A stretch of 64,000 nt of DNA, from assembly GCA_001839685.1 (NCBI GenBank), contig MLAK01000123.1, forward strand, positions 50,587 through 114,586, read 5' to 3'. The notes below the pieces were generated by a model. That model saw nothing but the letters and a program-made list of their open reading frames with translations. It was not told the DNA's origin and did no database searches. A program made the position numbers and the translations under genes. How positions within the stretch are numbered: position 1 is the stretch's first letter; the number at the start of each line of letters is the position of its first letter. Positions 9,541 through 19,168 of the stretch are shown piece after piece. The stretch comes from Tritrichomonas foetus. Lineage: Eukaryota > Parabasalia > Tritrichomonadida > Tritrichomonadidae.

Positions 9541-10739
9541 AATCAAGAAGATATTTCTGGTACAATATTAGAGAGAAACAAATCTCTTTTGGTAATTCAT
9601 ATTAATATTTTTCTATGTCAATATGAGGCTCAGCTCTTTCGCCATTTCAATTACTCCTTATCTTTTCTGTACTGTTTCCTTAATTTGAATTGCGTACTTA
9701 GATAATATGTTATAATATTTTTGCGATGTTCATGCTGTTATTTTGAAAAGAGTTTTATGAACCCATAAAAATTACTTGGTTACATATGAGAAATATCCAT
9801 CTTGTTCCACAATGTTAATAAATATGTAAGTGATAGTATCTTCATTCCAAATAATAGTACATTTTTTCTCCAAATGTTCTCATCATTATTAATGGAATAC
9901 TTTTATGTCAATAGCGAAATGTTCTTGTTCACCACATGTTGTAATATATTGATGAAGCTCCCAAAAAAACAGATCATAATAATTACGTGTATCAAGAAAT
10001 AGTAAACCTTTTTCTCATGCAAAGTTTCTTATGAATATTCTTTACAATCATGTACATATTTCTATCCAATTAGAACTAAAGGAATATAGCTCCATTATTG
10101 AGAAAGATTCTGGATGACAATCTTATTAAGTTATTGGTGGGTTGATAATGAGCATTATAGCTGAAAATTTTAGAATCCAAAGAGTATAATACCTTCTGTG
10201 TAATTCAAGATATTTGATCATTCATCTAAGGGATATAGATTCGATTTGATAGATACACTCATCACTTACTTATTTGAATTTTGGTTTATTTTCCATTTCA
10301 TTCTGGTTTCCCAATGGAACTTTTAGTCTTTAGTTAATTACATATCATGTTTTGATCTAGTTGTTTCCCATTAAAGTAAATTACACTTATGATGGTGAAA
10401 AAAATTATGCTTTTTTTCATACTTTGGCCATTTCCTCTGATAAATATTACATAGTCTGTTACATGTATGAACAATAATACTTGATGTAGATATGCAAATG
10501 AATCTGATCAATGATATCTCAAGTTTTTATTCTATTAGAAGTTATTAGGAACAAGAGGTTGTGATTACAATTATCTCAATCTCTTTACTTTTATATATTA
10601 TAATGATTCCGAACAATATTGGTGGTATTTATGATTGGAAAATATATGTAAATAAAAATGAACAAAAAATGAAAACTATAATATATGCAAATATGAATCA
10701 CAGGAATTATTCAAACTCGAAATATAGTTTATGATATAT

Positions 10740-12041
10740 TTACACATTCACGATTGACGGAAGCAACCTATATCCGTCATAGAACTGTGATATGAATCTT
10801 GACATATCTGCAATATCTTCAGAAAATGCAAGTTCTCTAGGTGCTCCCAATCCAATAATTGGAATTCCGATTATTGCTGATTCGACATTCACTCTCGATT
10901 CAATATCTTGAGCAATCGAGAAATAAGAAGTAGCTGGTCTTGGAATTGGATTAATTGACACTTTTGCGTTTGATGCCAAAAGATTTAACTTTGAACGCAT
11001 ATCCAGGTTTGCCATCGATGATCTGCACATTTCAGCATGGACGTAGATTCCAGTCTGTGGCGAGCAAGTTGTTCTAGCTGGAAATGGATCATTTTCAGTT
11101 GATGGCATATTGGGGTTCTTTGCTGAGAGGTTTTCGAGAACGAGAAGGGAGGAATTTGCCCAGGATGTCGAAGTGAAGCCAATTCGCTCCATGACAGCCG
11201 GCAAAAAGTCTCCTTTAGATCCAGCACGAGTAAGACATGTAATCTGAAAATTATCAAAGATTGCCAAAACATTCATTCCTGTTTGCGGATCTTTTGCTCG
11301 AACGAAGGCGTTCAACGCATTCAATGATCCTATCAGCACATCCAGCCCATAGCCAGTTACCATATCTTTTGATACACCAATTCTTCTGGTTGGCTCAGCT
11401 GGAATGAGTGCCACATCAAAATCGATGATATCCTCAACATCACAGCCTGCGACCGAGGCGAGGTCCTTAAGGAGTTGTCCGGAATGTTTCTCATTTAATG
11501 AATCATTTTCTAAGTTTTGCGTATTTGTTATTGGATGGATATTTAATTCGTTATTATAAGTCTCTGCGTTCAAGGAAAGGTGCTTGGCGAGCATTGGAAC
11601 AACTGTTGTTGCCGTTTCTGTTACAAAAATGTGTTTTTCGGCAGTATTATTGGAATTATCGGAATTTTCATTTTTGCGCGTTGAAATGACTTGGCCGGCG
11701 TAAAGAAGTTCACGATCCATCCAATTAGCTGGATTGGCAGAACCATAAGGAGCAACTCGAACTTGGTCATACCCAAATCGATTGAGCTTTGTATTCGGTT
11801 TGAGCTTCAAACAAGGCGAGTCGTTGTGCGAGGAGACGATGAGAGCGCTTGATGTGTCTTTTTTATTGATTGCAATGATTGAGCGATCATTTCGGACGAC
11901 GAAAAACTTATTGACTGACGAGGTGTCCCAGTTTGGATCTGATTCGAAAAATTCGACATAACCAGCTTTTGCCAGAATTTTTCGTGCCTTTTGAACATAT
12001 AAAAAGGGATTCTTATAAGAGTTGCTGTTGATCTTCGACAT
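10740..12041 (-). CDS. M18 (aspartyl aminopeptidase) family protein, probably inactive
   Basis: A 433-aa protein of near-family length (human DNPEP 475). The fold is marked by SSHNDSPCLKLKP (His72), a YDQVRVAPYGSANPANWMDRE stretch, a long middle segment, FDNFQI (about 262-267) and GLGAPRELAFSEDIADM (about 397-413). In active M18 enzymes the DNEE-V-G site supplies the bridging Asp, the catalytic Glu and a zinc Glu; here Asp263-Asn264 remain, but the two Glu are Phe265 and Gln266. The His of the terminal LAMHS(I)RE motif is also missing (LAFSED), and the SADMAH segment is replaced. So the dinuclear zinc site cannot form normally. The frame is long and intact, which argues for a retained pseudoenzyme rather than a decaying gene. 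TGACC (12130-12134) and AAGTGACACTT (12110-12120) lie upstream. Confidence 0.8.
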   Translation of the reverse strand: MSKINSNSYKNPFLYVQKARKILAKAGYVEFFESDPNWDTSSVNKFFVVRNDRSIIAINKKDTSSALIVSSHNDSPCLKLKPNTKLNRFGYDQVRVAPYGSANPANWMDRELLYAGQVISTRKNENSDNSNNTAEKHIFVTETATTVVPMLAKHLSLNAETYNNELNIHPITNTQNLENDSLNEKHSGQLLKDLASVAGCDVEDIIDFDVALIPAEPTRRIGVSKDMVTGYGLDVLIGSLNALNAFVRAKDPQTGMNVLAIFDNFQITCLTRAGSKGDFLPAVMERIGFTSTSWANSSLLVLENLSAKNPNMPSTENDPFPARTTCSPQTGIYVHAEMCRSSMANLDMRSKLNLLASNAKVSINPIPRPATSYFSIAQDIESRVNVESAIIGIPIIGLGAPRELAFSEDIADMSRFISQFYDGYRLLPSIVNV

Positions 12042-13107
12042 GTCAAAATGATTAACTCTGAAAGATCAGAAAAAGTTTTTATGACGCTTTGGGTGAAAAA
12101 CTAGTCGAAAAGTGACACTTAAAGATAAATGACCAAATATACATTTAATTTCATACTAATCATATATACATCACGAGGCTCTGTTGTATTTTTCATAGAT
12201 TCTATCTGAGAGAAACACAGTATTACATTTATGGAAAAATAAATTTTTTCACTTTATTTTTATCATCTTCATCTTCTTTTTATACAAATATTTTGATTCA
12301 TAACTTTTATGCGTATTTTATACGTGACAATTCATTTTTACTTCATTTAAAATTATCAGTCTATCCCTTACAATGATGATCATGTCATTTTTCATCTTGA
12401 AGGAAAGTTTCAAGTAATTGCGATCATAGATTGGCAATACGACAGAATTGAAGGATATCTATATAAATCATCAGGAACAATCATAATATTTATTTTCATT
12501 TTTTAAAAACAAATGCTAAATCACAGAATGAAATATTTCAATATGAAAAAAATTACTAATTTGTCATATTTGTGGATACAGATACTGACAACTCATTATA
12601 CACATATCAAAAAAATATCTCTTTTTATTTTCCAAGGAAATTGTCAGACAACAAATTTATCACAATTTTCAAATTATGTAGAGAATGAAAACATCCAAAT
12701 GATTTAACGGATTCACTAATATGTAAATATATGTTTGATTCATATTGCTTTGTCTTAAATGGATACATTCATTTATCGATATTTATATTGAAATATTAAC
12801 GATCATCACTTTTGAGAGAATAATAAAATAAATTCTTTGTGTTTTTTGAAATATCAGATTTTTATTTTAGACCTTCAGATTTGAGAATAAGATCGAATAA
12901 CATATTGATTTTTTAAGTTGTTTACATTAACGATATAGTATATTTTGAATAAACATATAAACTCGATGAAATGATTGACCAATTATCATAACAATTTTTA
13001 CTTCATCAACCATTATTTTGTTTAAAATATTTCACTTTCATTTTAAAAAGTGAATTGAAATTCTCAATTCAATTTTGATCTCATCTTTTTCATTTTTTTT
13101 TTCGACA
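12042..13107. other. Divergent intergenic region, no gene seen
   Basis: About 1.07 kb of AT-rich DNA between the M18-like gene and the small ubiquitin-like gene. A 64-codon frame (12513-12707) is compositionally like random AT-rich sequence. ATTGACCAAT (12974-12983) and TCATTTTTTTT close to 13108 may belong to the promoter of the small gene. Confidence 0.5.
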
Positions 13108-13338
13108 ATGTCAGGATACGTCATGATCGAATACAACGGCACAAACGAGAAATATGATCTCGCTGACTGCCCAGATGTTATGGCCCTCGTCGCCAAATTC
13201 GCCAACAAGAATAAGCTCAGATGCGTTCTTACACTCACAAAGGACGGAAAGCCACTCAACGAAGATGACACAATCGCAGCTGCCGGACTTGGAAATGGTG
13301 AACAACTTGTTATTTCAACAGACCCACGCCTTAGATAA
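13108..13338 (+). CDS. 76-aa ubiquitin-like (beta-grasp) protein without C-terminal GG
   Basis: I start at the ATG at 13108; an in-frame ATG at 13075 would only add an unlikely Phe/Ser-rich peptide. The product is 76 aa, exactly the size of ubiquitin. It has a beta-hairpin YVMIEYNGTNEKYDL, a helix CPDVMALVAKFANKNKL, a strand VLTLTKDGKPL and a C-terminal EDDTIAAAGLGNGEQLVIS that parallels ubiquitin's IQKESTLHLVL. It ends DPRLR with no Gly-Gly, so it could not be conjugated. Codons are G/C-rich like those of eS1, suggesting strong expression. The stop is followed by AAA (TAAAC). I do not recognise a specific family; the fold call is inference. Confidence 0.65.
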   Translation: MSGYVMIEYNGTNEKYDLADCPDVMALVAKFANKNKLRCVLTLTKDGKPLNEDDTIAAAGLGNGEQLVISTDPRLR

Positions 13339-13795
13339 ACTATTTTTCCATATATTTTTTTTTTATCTTAATTTCTTTATTTTCGATTAAGAAAACGAAT
13401 TAGAATATTTTTCAATTCACTCCTTGAATCAATGCCATCATTTAAGGGAATAATATTTTGATAATTTATTTTTTGTTCACATAAATTGTTATTTCCAGGA
13501 AAACAATATTGAAAGAATTTAGTTGGTTCATTGAAAGTATAATTTCCAGAGTTTTTGTCAGTTTTTGCATTTGAAAATCTTCATCCTCATAATAAGATCC
13601 ATTTTGATGTCTCGTTTCTATAGGAAATCGAAAACACATATTTAATTGATTTTTCTTGTGCCTTTATATTTTTTTGTTGTTTTGCAGTTTGTATTAACTC
13701 AATCATTTTTTTGCTTCCTATCATTTTTCTTTTTTATTATAGCAATAAAGCAATACATTCTTTTCATATCTACGTTGGAAAGGAAAAATTACCAA
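13339..13795. other. Spacer including an unusable upstream exon-like frame of the GH99 gene
   Basis: No separate gene is seen. From 13607 an ATG opens MSRFYRKSKTHI, then TAA (13643-13645), and the same frame continues with hydrophobic codons up to the ATG at 13796. This is discussed under the GH99-like gene and in the findings. Confidence 0.5.
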
Positions 13796-14908
13796 ATGGA
13801 TAGCATTTCTCGAATCTGGATTTATTATATTGCTTCATGGGGGAATATTGAGGCTAACAATAAATGGATTTCATGGTCATATAAATATGATCAACGAAAG
13901 AACCTCTCCTTTCAGCCTCCGGGAGATATTCCATCGCAATTATTCCCAAAGCTTGGGCTTTATTCATCCCATCAAAAAGAAATATTATTTAAACATTTGG
14001 GAATGATTCAATCTCTCAATATAAATGCTATCATTGTGGAATGGTATAATTCCAACCATTTTGATCTCCTATATTCTCTTCCAGAAAACAACATTACAGG
14101 ACAAAGTTATTCCGATATATCGCTTTCAATACTATTTGATATTATTTCACAATTTCATATTAAAATTGGAATCAGCATTTCTTCTCACTTCAATCAAAAT
14201 ATTTTTTCAATTGAACAAGATTTATTATATCTATATGAAAAGTATGGAAATCATCAAAGTATGCTGAAAATTAATGATAAGCCAGTAATTTTTCTTCAAG
14301 ATCCAGAAAGTATTTACAATTTGTATATACCAATTCAAAAATGGAATTCAAAGTTATATCTAGTTGCAACCTTTTCTCTTCCCCACCATATTGGCCAACT
14401 TTTGGAAATCGGATTTGATGCCATTTCTCCATTAAGCCCGTCTGAATCATTTCAATGGTCATCAACTTGTGGCAATTGGCAGAAAATAAAGGAATCATCA
14501 AAAAAACATGGACTAAATTTCATTCCGTCTGTTTCACCTGGTTTCAATGAATCCAAATCAAGAAGATGGCAACAAGGTGCCGATAAAAGTCGCCAAAATG
14601 GAAAATATTACGAGAACATGTGGGACAATGCTATAAAAGTTAATCCAAAACATGTTATTATCAATTCTTTCAATAATTGGATAAAAGGCACAAATATTGA
14701 GCCCGCTGTTGACAAATTCAACTTTAATTTCACTCCTGAAAGTTGGTGTCAAAAAGGAACAGAAATCAAATGTGATGATTCTTTTTATTTCCAAATAACC
14801 AAAAGAAAAATCCAAGATTTCTTAACAAATCATTCAACAAGCAAATCAAATCATGTGAACTTTTTCTTTTTGGCTATTCTCCCATTTATTCTTTGTTTCT
14901 CCATGTAA
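13796..14908 (+). CDS. GH99 (endo-alpha-1,2-mannosidase) family protein lacking catalytic glutamates
   Basis: From the only in-frame ATG after the stop at 13643 the product is 370 aa. Family GH99 is clear: IYYIASWGN (barrel strand 1, like FYYPWYGN), PKLGLYSSHQKEI, the YEKYGNHQS block, GFDAISP, NWQKIKE, NFIPSVSPGFNESKSRRW and NGKYYENMWDNA all follow human MANEA. MANEA trims glucosylated mannose in the Golgi. The catalytic motif FNEWHEGTQIE reads FNNWIKGTNIE here (nt 14669-14701), replacing both catalytic Glu by Asn and Lys; the HIEPY Glu is also absent (SISSHF). The C-terminus is a hydrophobic segment (FFFLAILPFILCF) with no tail after it. A signal-anchor would be expected, and one is encoded upstream (13646-13790) but without an ATG. 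Family is sure; activity is doubtful. Confidence 0.85.
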   Translation: MDSISRIWIYYIASWGNIEANNKWISWSYKYDQRKNLSFQPPGDIPSQLFPKLGLYSSHQKEILFKHLGMIQSLNINAIIVEWYNSNHFDLLYSLPENNITGQSYSDISLSILFDIISQFHIKIGISISSHFNQNIFSIEQDLLYLYEKYGNHQSMLKINDKPVIFLQDPESIYNLYIPIQKWNSKLYLVATFSLPHHIGQLLEIGFDAISPLSPSESFQWSSTCGNWQKIKESSKKHGLNFIPSVSPGFNESKSRRWQQGADKSRQNGKYYENMWDNAIKVNPKHVIINSFNNWIKGTNIEPAVDKFNFNFTPESWCQKGTEIKCDDSFYFQITKRKIQDFLTNHSTSKSNHVNFFFLAILPFILCFSM

Positions 14909-15732
14909 TGATTCTCTCAATAAAGATTATTGTTTTTATTAATGAATAAAAAGACATAGTATCAAGTGACAATATTATTTACAAGTTTTAGATATATATT
15001 TCCTTTATGCCAAATTTACTCTATATGCCTCCAAAAGCAATTTCTTATCTCTTTTAGCCAAAAAAATACAGTTAATCCGGTATCAAATTATGAACAACTT
15101 TTTACCTTTTGTCCAAATTCGGAAACAATATTTCTCTTTAGTATATAGTTATTTATGTTAAAGATTTTTGATGATTCTGGGAGAGATAAGGAAAACAACC
15201 ATCAAATTTTTTGGATATTTTATTCAATTTTTTCAATACTCATTGAACAATTTAATTCAGAATTTTTTACTCAATCTTTTCAAAAAAAAAAGGATACCAG
15301 TTAAACGTAAATCCGTAAACAATATTGAAAAAATATATAAACCAATGAAATAATATTGCACCTATTCAATATCTTCACGATGCAGAATTGTCTCGAAATA
15401 ACTCATAATAGATTTTTTACAATATAAATATAAAATAAAATTGTAATGCAATTATAAAGAATCGATACCAAATTCAAATAACTTTTTACATTAAATTTTG
15501 TATGTTATCGAAAATTTCATTAAATTTTGAATTGGTTATCTTTCAGATTTGGATTTTTCATAGAAAAGAACAACATTTTGATTTATAATTAATTCAAATA
15601 ATTCAAAACACCATTACAATCGATAAAACTTCTGAAAATATATTCGTCATCAAACAAAAATTCTCTTCATTCACAGAAAAATAAATTAATTCTTTCATAT
15701 AAACTCTCAATCAGTTCTATTCGTTTATCGGA
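14909..15732. other. Intergenic region, no gene seen
   Basis: About 0.8 kb of AT-rich DNA. Frames of 60-61 codons (14966-15148, 15168-15353) have no recognisable content. TCAATCAGTTCTATTCG close to 15733 could hold a TCA-type initiator for the phosphatase gene. Confidence 0.55.
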
Positions 15733-17412
15733 ATGTTTTATGAGCCAGATACTCCGCATGAATACATTCTTGCGGCTTATCAAAATTTATTAGGCATATC
15801 TCCATCACTTGTTTGTCAAGTCGGTCAACTTATTCCAATTCCATCTTTCGAAGAATGCATACTCGAAGATTTATGCCGCTGCTCACTCAATATTATTCCG
15901 AATATTCCACTCATTATCGATATCGATGGACCTGTTACAGTTATTGGCGATTTACATGGCGATATTTTCGATCTGATTCGATTATTATCATTAAATTTGC
16001 CACCACCGCATATGAAGTATCTATTTTTAGGCGATTACGTTGATAGAGGACAGTTTTCAGTTGAAGTGGTTACAATTATTTTAGCTTTGCTCTGCAAATA
16101 TCCTGACAGAATTTTTGTTTTAAGAGGTAATCATGAAGTTTCAATTTTGAATGCGTCATATGGTTTTAGAAATGAACTGCAAGTTAACAACTATTCCAAC
16201 AATTTATGGCAGCTTTTTAATGATGTTTTTAATTATTTGCCATTCGCAGCAATTATCAATCAGAAAATATTTTGTGTACATGGTGGCCTTTCACCCGAAT
16301 TAACTTCACTTGATGACATCAGAAATATTCAAAGGCCGATTTCACCATTGGATCATGAATTATTAATTGATTTGATTTGGTCCGATCCTTCTCCAAGTGC
16401 AACAGAATTTACGCCATCGTTGAGAGGTTCTGGGAAATTATTTGGTCCACAACAAGTCAACAAATTTTTAGAGGATTTTCATTTCACTGCAATCTTCAGA
16501 GCACATCAATGCATCCATGATGGTGTTGCTAAGTTTGAAAATACTGAGTTATATACAATTTTTTCTGCTTCAAATTATTGCGTCACCAAGCCGAATAATT
16601 GCGGGTTTATGAGAGTCGACCAAAATGGAAATTTCACAGCTTTTTCTTTGCCACCTGTTTCTCTTCTTCAACGACAAAATACTTCTTTAATCCAATGCCC
16701 CACAATGTTTATTCCAGTCCTTCTCTTGCAAAAATTGGATGAAAACAGGTTCACTGAAACAGATATGAATAATGAAATTGTTGAACTCAATGAAATAAAA
16801 TTCGGGCAAGATGAGGAATTACCTGATCCCAACAATACACAAAATCTCAGTACTGAACAAGTTCAATTATTTGCTCAGCAAAATCTAAATCCCGATGATT
16901 GTCAAGATTATCGCGAAACCGCACAACCAAATCTTCAGCAAGGCAAAAGTATTGTTACACTAGAACCTGGGAAAACTCGAATCAGAAATTATAGTCCAAT
17001 TCCAAAACAAAAGCATTTATCATCATCTTTCAGATTGCACTCTGCGAGAATGCAGCTCTCACAAAGTATCAATTCGACACTTGCTACAAAAACAAGAGAA
17101 TGGGCCAACACAAGTCTAAATTGTTCCAACCATTTATGTATGAGTGATAAAGGCGTTAGAAGGGAATACTGTAGTGATACAGAAAAAGATAGTAATCAAC
17201 AACTCAATGAAAATGAAATCGATCCTGAAAACGATGAAACAGAAGACGGAAAGGTTTCTAATTCAAAATTAATGACAGCTACAAAAGTAAAATCATATAT
17301 TTGTCATCAGCCAAACAACCTGGTTCATCGAAAAAGGAAGTTTATGATGAAAACAATAACACCTCCTCCAAAAACAAACAACATGAAAACACTTCTTCCT
17401 CCCCTTTGCTGA
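15733..17412 (+). CDS. PPP-family Ser/Thr protein phosphatase (PP1-like) with long C-terminal tail
   Basis: A 559-aa protein. The catalytic domain occupies about residues 10-320 and keeps the metal and phosphate ligands: GDLHGD (72-77), GDYVDRG (100-106), RGNHE (131-135), HGGLSPEL (183-190) and RAHQ (about 258-261), followed by SASNYC. The order and spacing fit PP1/PP2A-type phosphatases; LRGSGKLFG and the SASNYC end look closest to PP1. PP1 has Cys after SAPNYC and GEFDNAG; here the loop reads KPNNCGF. The last 230 residues are Asn-, Gln- and Glu-rich, low-complexity and probably disordered, ending in a basic Pro-rich stretch; they are likely regulatory. The exact PPP subfamily is uncertain. 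Confidence 0.92.
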   Translation: MFYEPDTPHEYILAAYQNLLGISPSLVCQVGQLIPIPSFEECILEDLCRCSLNIIPNIPLIIDIDGPVTVIGDLHGDIFDLIRLLSLNLPPPHMKYLFLGDYVDRGQFSVEVVTIILALLCKYPDRIFVLRGNHEVSILNASYGFRNELQVNNYSNNLWQLFNDVFNYLPFAAIINQKIFCVHGGLSPELTSLDDIRNIQRPISPLDHELLIDLIWSDPSPSATEFTPSLRGSGKLFGPQQVNKFLEDFHFTAIFRAHQCIHDGVAKFENTELYTIFSASNYCVTKPNNCGFMRVDQNGNFTAFSLPPVSLLQRQNTSLIQCPTMFIPVLLLQKLDENRFTETDMNNEIVELNEIKFGQDEELPDPNNTQNLSTEQVQLFAQQNLNPDDCQDYRETAQPNLQQGKSIVTLEPGKTRIRNYSPIPKQKHLSSSFRLHSARMQLSQSINSTLATKTREWANTSLNCSNHLCMSDKGVRREYCSDTEKDSNQQLNENEIDPENDETEDGKVSNSKLMTATKVKSYICHQPNNLVHRKRKFMMKTITPPPKTNNMKTLLPPLC

Positions 17413-17732
17413 TTATTATTTTAGATATTATTTTACATGTTTGAAATATATAAATAAATTCTATTTTTATATGATTTTTTTATCGGTAATTTTTCTATAC
17501 GCATACATGCTAAATTATAGTACTATTTTTTATTATTTCAAAGAATTTGTACTGGTCAATCATTTAGAATGTGATACACTTAGTGATGTTATTGGAGAAG
17601 TCTAGAAAGACAAACTTTTTCTTTGATATTATCAATTAATAAATTAGGTCAAAAAAAGGTGAAAAAGAGATTTAGGTATAATTCAATTTTCTTATCGTCA
17701 AAATTTTTGGGAAATTTTTCGATATATTTCTT
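17413..17732. other. Intergenic spacer
   Basis: A 320-bp AT-rich gap between genes on the same strand. ACTGGTCAATC (17551-17561) and TAGGTCAAAA (17645-17654) repeat the GGTCA motif seen before other starts. No gene. Confidence 0.5.
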
Positions 17733-18758
17733 ATGAATAACACCAGTCCACCTTGTACCACTCTCTTTCCAAAAGAAGAAAAAGTTGGGTACCGACAAAA
17801 CAATCAAATCATCATTTTTTCAGCAACCTCTGTGACAATCGAATTAAGTTTATTATTTCCATTTCCAATTTTGTTTTATTCCTTACCATTTGATGATGAT
17901 TTCATCCTTATTGTTAGTTCAGAAAATCCATCATCTTTAATTCTCTGGAACATTCAATTGAATCAAGAAGATACTTTACTGAAATTTGAAAGCCCTATTT
18001 TGAGTTTTATTTATTCAGGTGCTTTTTCATGTGTTGTTACTGACACAAGTACTTTTATCGTTCGATCTCGTCCACTTGTGATTCATCATTCAATTCCGAC
18101 ACAAGCCCCCTTAACGGCCATTTCACTTATTCAATCACCAAACGATAATAACCATTGTGTTTTTGCCTATGGTGATGACATGCGAGTTACATCTGTTAAT
18201 ATTTTAACAATTCCATCATCGGCTCCACCCGTCACTTTTGAAGCGCATAAAGCTCCAATTCGTGCAGTGGCCCTTTCCAATAATGGAAAATATATAGCAA
18301 CAGTTTCGAACAAAGGAACCATTATTCGACTTTGGACAATTGATGGAAAGTTAATAAATGAAAGTAGAAGGGGATTAACCCCTGCTACAATTATGCATAT
18401 GTCATTTTCTCCATGTTCTGAATATTTGTGCGTTTCTAGTAATCATTTCACTTCACATATATTTAAAGTTGAACCAATGCATTCAAAATCACACACATCA
18501 AATCATGATTCAAATTCTTGGTTGAATTTTTTACCAAAAGCAGATATAACAGTTAGTATACAAGATACAAAAACATTTTCGTCATTTATTTTAGCGGGTG
18601 GGAGTGTTTTATGTTCAGTTACCGATAAAGGTGTATGTGAAATTTATGATATTGATCAAGAATCTAATAAATGTAATTTTAAATCTCGAATAACAATTCC
18701 CAAAATTGCAAGTGTGGCATCAGCCAAAATTTCTTGTAGTGGTAAAGAAAGCTCTTAA
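17733..18758 (+). CDS. PROPPIN beta-propeller protein (Atg18/WIPI family)
   Basis: A 341-aa seven-bladed propeller of usual PROPPIN length. The diagnostic block is complete: AHKAPIRAVALSNNGKYIAT, then SNKGTIIRLWTIDGKL, then ESRRG (210-214), IMHMSFSPCSEYLCVSS and a HIFKVE strand. In PROPPINs the L/FRRG motif binds PI3P and PI(3,5)P2; here Phe is Ser (S-R-R-G) but both arginines are kept, so phosphoinositide binding is plausible. These proteins recruit the Atg2/Atg16 machinery in autophagy or act at endosomes. Membership of the family is clear; assignment to Atg18, WIPI2 or WDR45 type is not possible by eye. Confidence 0.88.
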   Translation: MNNTSPPCTTLFPKEEKVGYRQNNQIIIFSATSVTIELSLLFPFPILFYSLPFDDDFILIVSSENPSSLILWNIQLNQEDTLLKFESPILSFIYSGAFSCVVTDTSTFIVRSRPLVIHHSIPTQAPLTAISLIQSPNDNNHCVFAYGDDMRVTSVNILTIPSSAPPVTFEAHKAPIRAVALSNNGKYIATVSNKGTIIRLWTIDGKLINESRRGLTPATIMHMSFSPCSEYLCVSSNHFTSHIFKVEPMHSKSHTSNHDSNSWLNFLPKADITVSIQDTKTFSSFILAGGSVLCSVTDKGVCEIYDIDQESNKCNFKSRITIPKIASVASAKISCSGKESS

Positions 18759-19168
18759 AATCATTACAAAATTGTTTTGAACAAAATCAAAAAAACAAAA
18801 AGAAAGAATAATATGGTATTATTTGAACTTTATTAAATCATCATGATAATTAGATATTTCACATTTTAAGTTATTTATTTAAATATATTTTTTTCTATTA
18901 TATCCCATTGAAAGACTTTATCATATATATCAAAAATGTGAATTTCACAAGATCTTCAAAAAAATGATTTTATCATAATCAATAGAGTATATAAAAACGG
19001 TATGAACAAACTTCATAAGTATCCTGGAAAATCCATGACTTGAGTTGAAAAGGAAACTTTTTGTGTTAAGTCATTTAATTGACAAAAATTTAGTTTTTGA
19101 AAATTTTCAGAGACAATCTGGTTTTGTTAGGTGACCGTTTATAAAAGTTTCTAGGAAGTGGGAGCTTC
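18759..19168. other. Intergenic spacer with M3-like promoter motif
   Basis: A 410-bp AT-rich gap. GACCGTTT (19133-19140) fits the published T. vaginalis M3 initiator consensus, (A/G/T)(A/G)C(G/C)G(T/C)T(T/A/G), and lies 28 nt before the next ATG. No gene. Confidence 0.5.
19133..19140 (+). promoter_or_regulatory. M3-like (Myb-type) initiator match
   Basis: GACCGTTT matches the M3 core promoter element of T. vaginalis at all eight positions and lies at a fitting distance (28 nt) from the ATG at 19169. Function here is inferred from that relative. Confidence 0.4.

Larger units (their letters stand above)
8953..10739. other. Repeat-bearing intergenic region, no gene seen
   Basis: About 1.8 kb of AT-rich DNA between the convergent Rpt5 and M18-like genes. 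It contains two separate tandem arrays, entered separately (9031-9103 and 9443-9540). A 66-codon frame at 9802-10002 has low-complexity content and no supporting signal. No RNA gene recognised. Confidence 0.6.

Noticed and set aside
9802..10002. 66-codon frame in the Rpt5-M18 gap
   Set aside because: No recognisable content; composition equals background.
12513..12707. 64-codon frame upstream of the small ubiquitin-like gene
   Set aside because: Low-complexity AT-rich translation and no supporting element.
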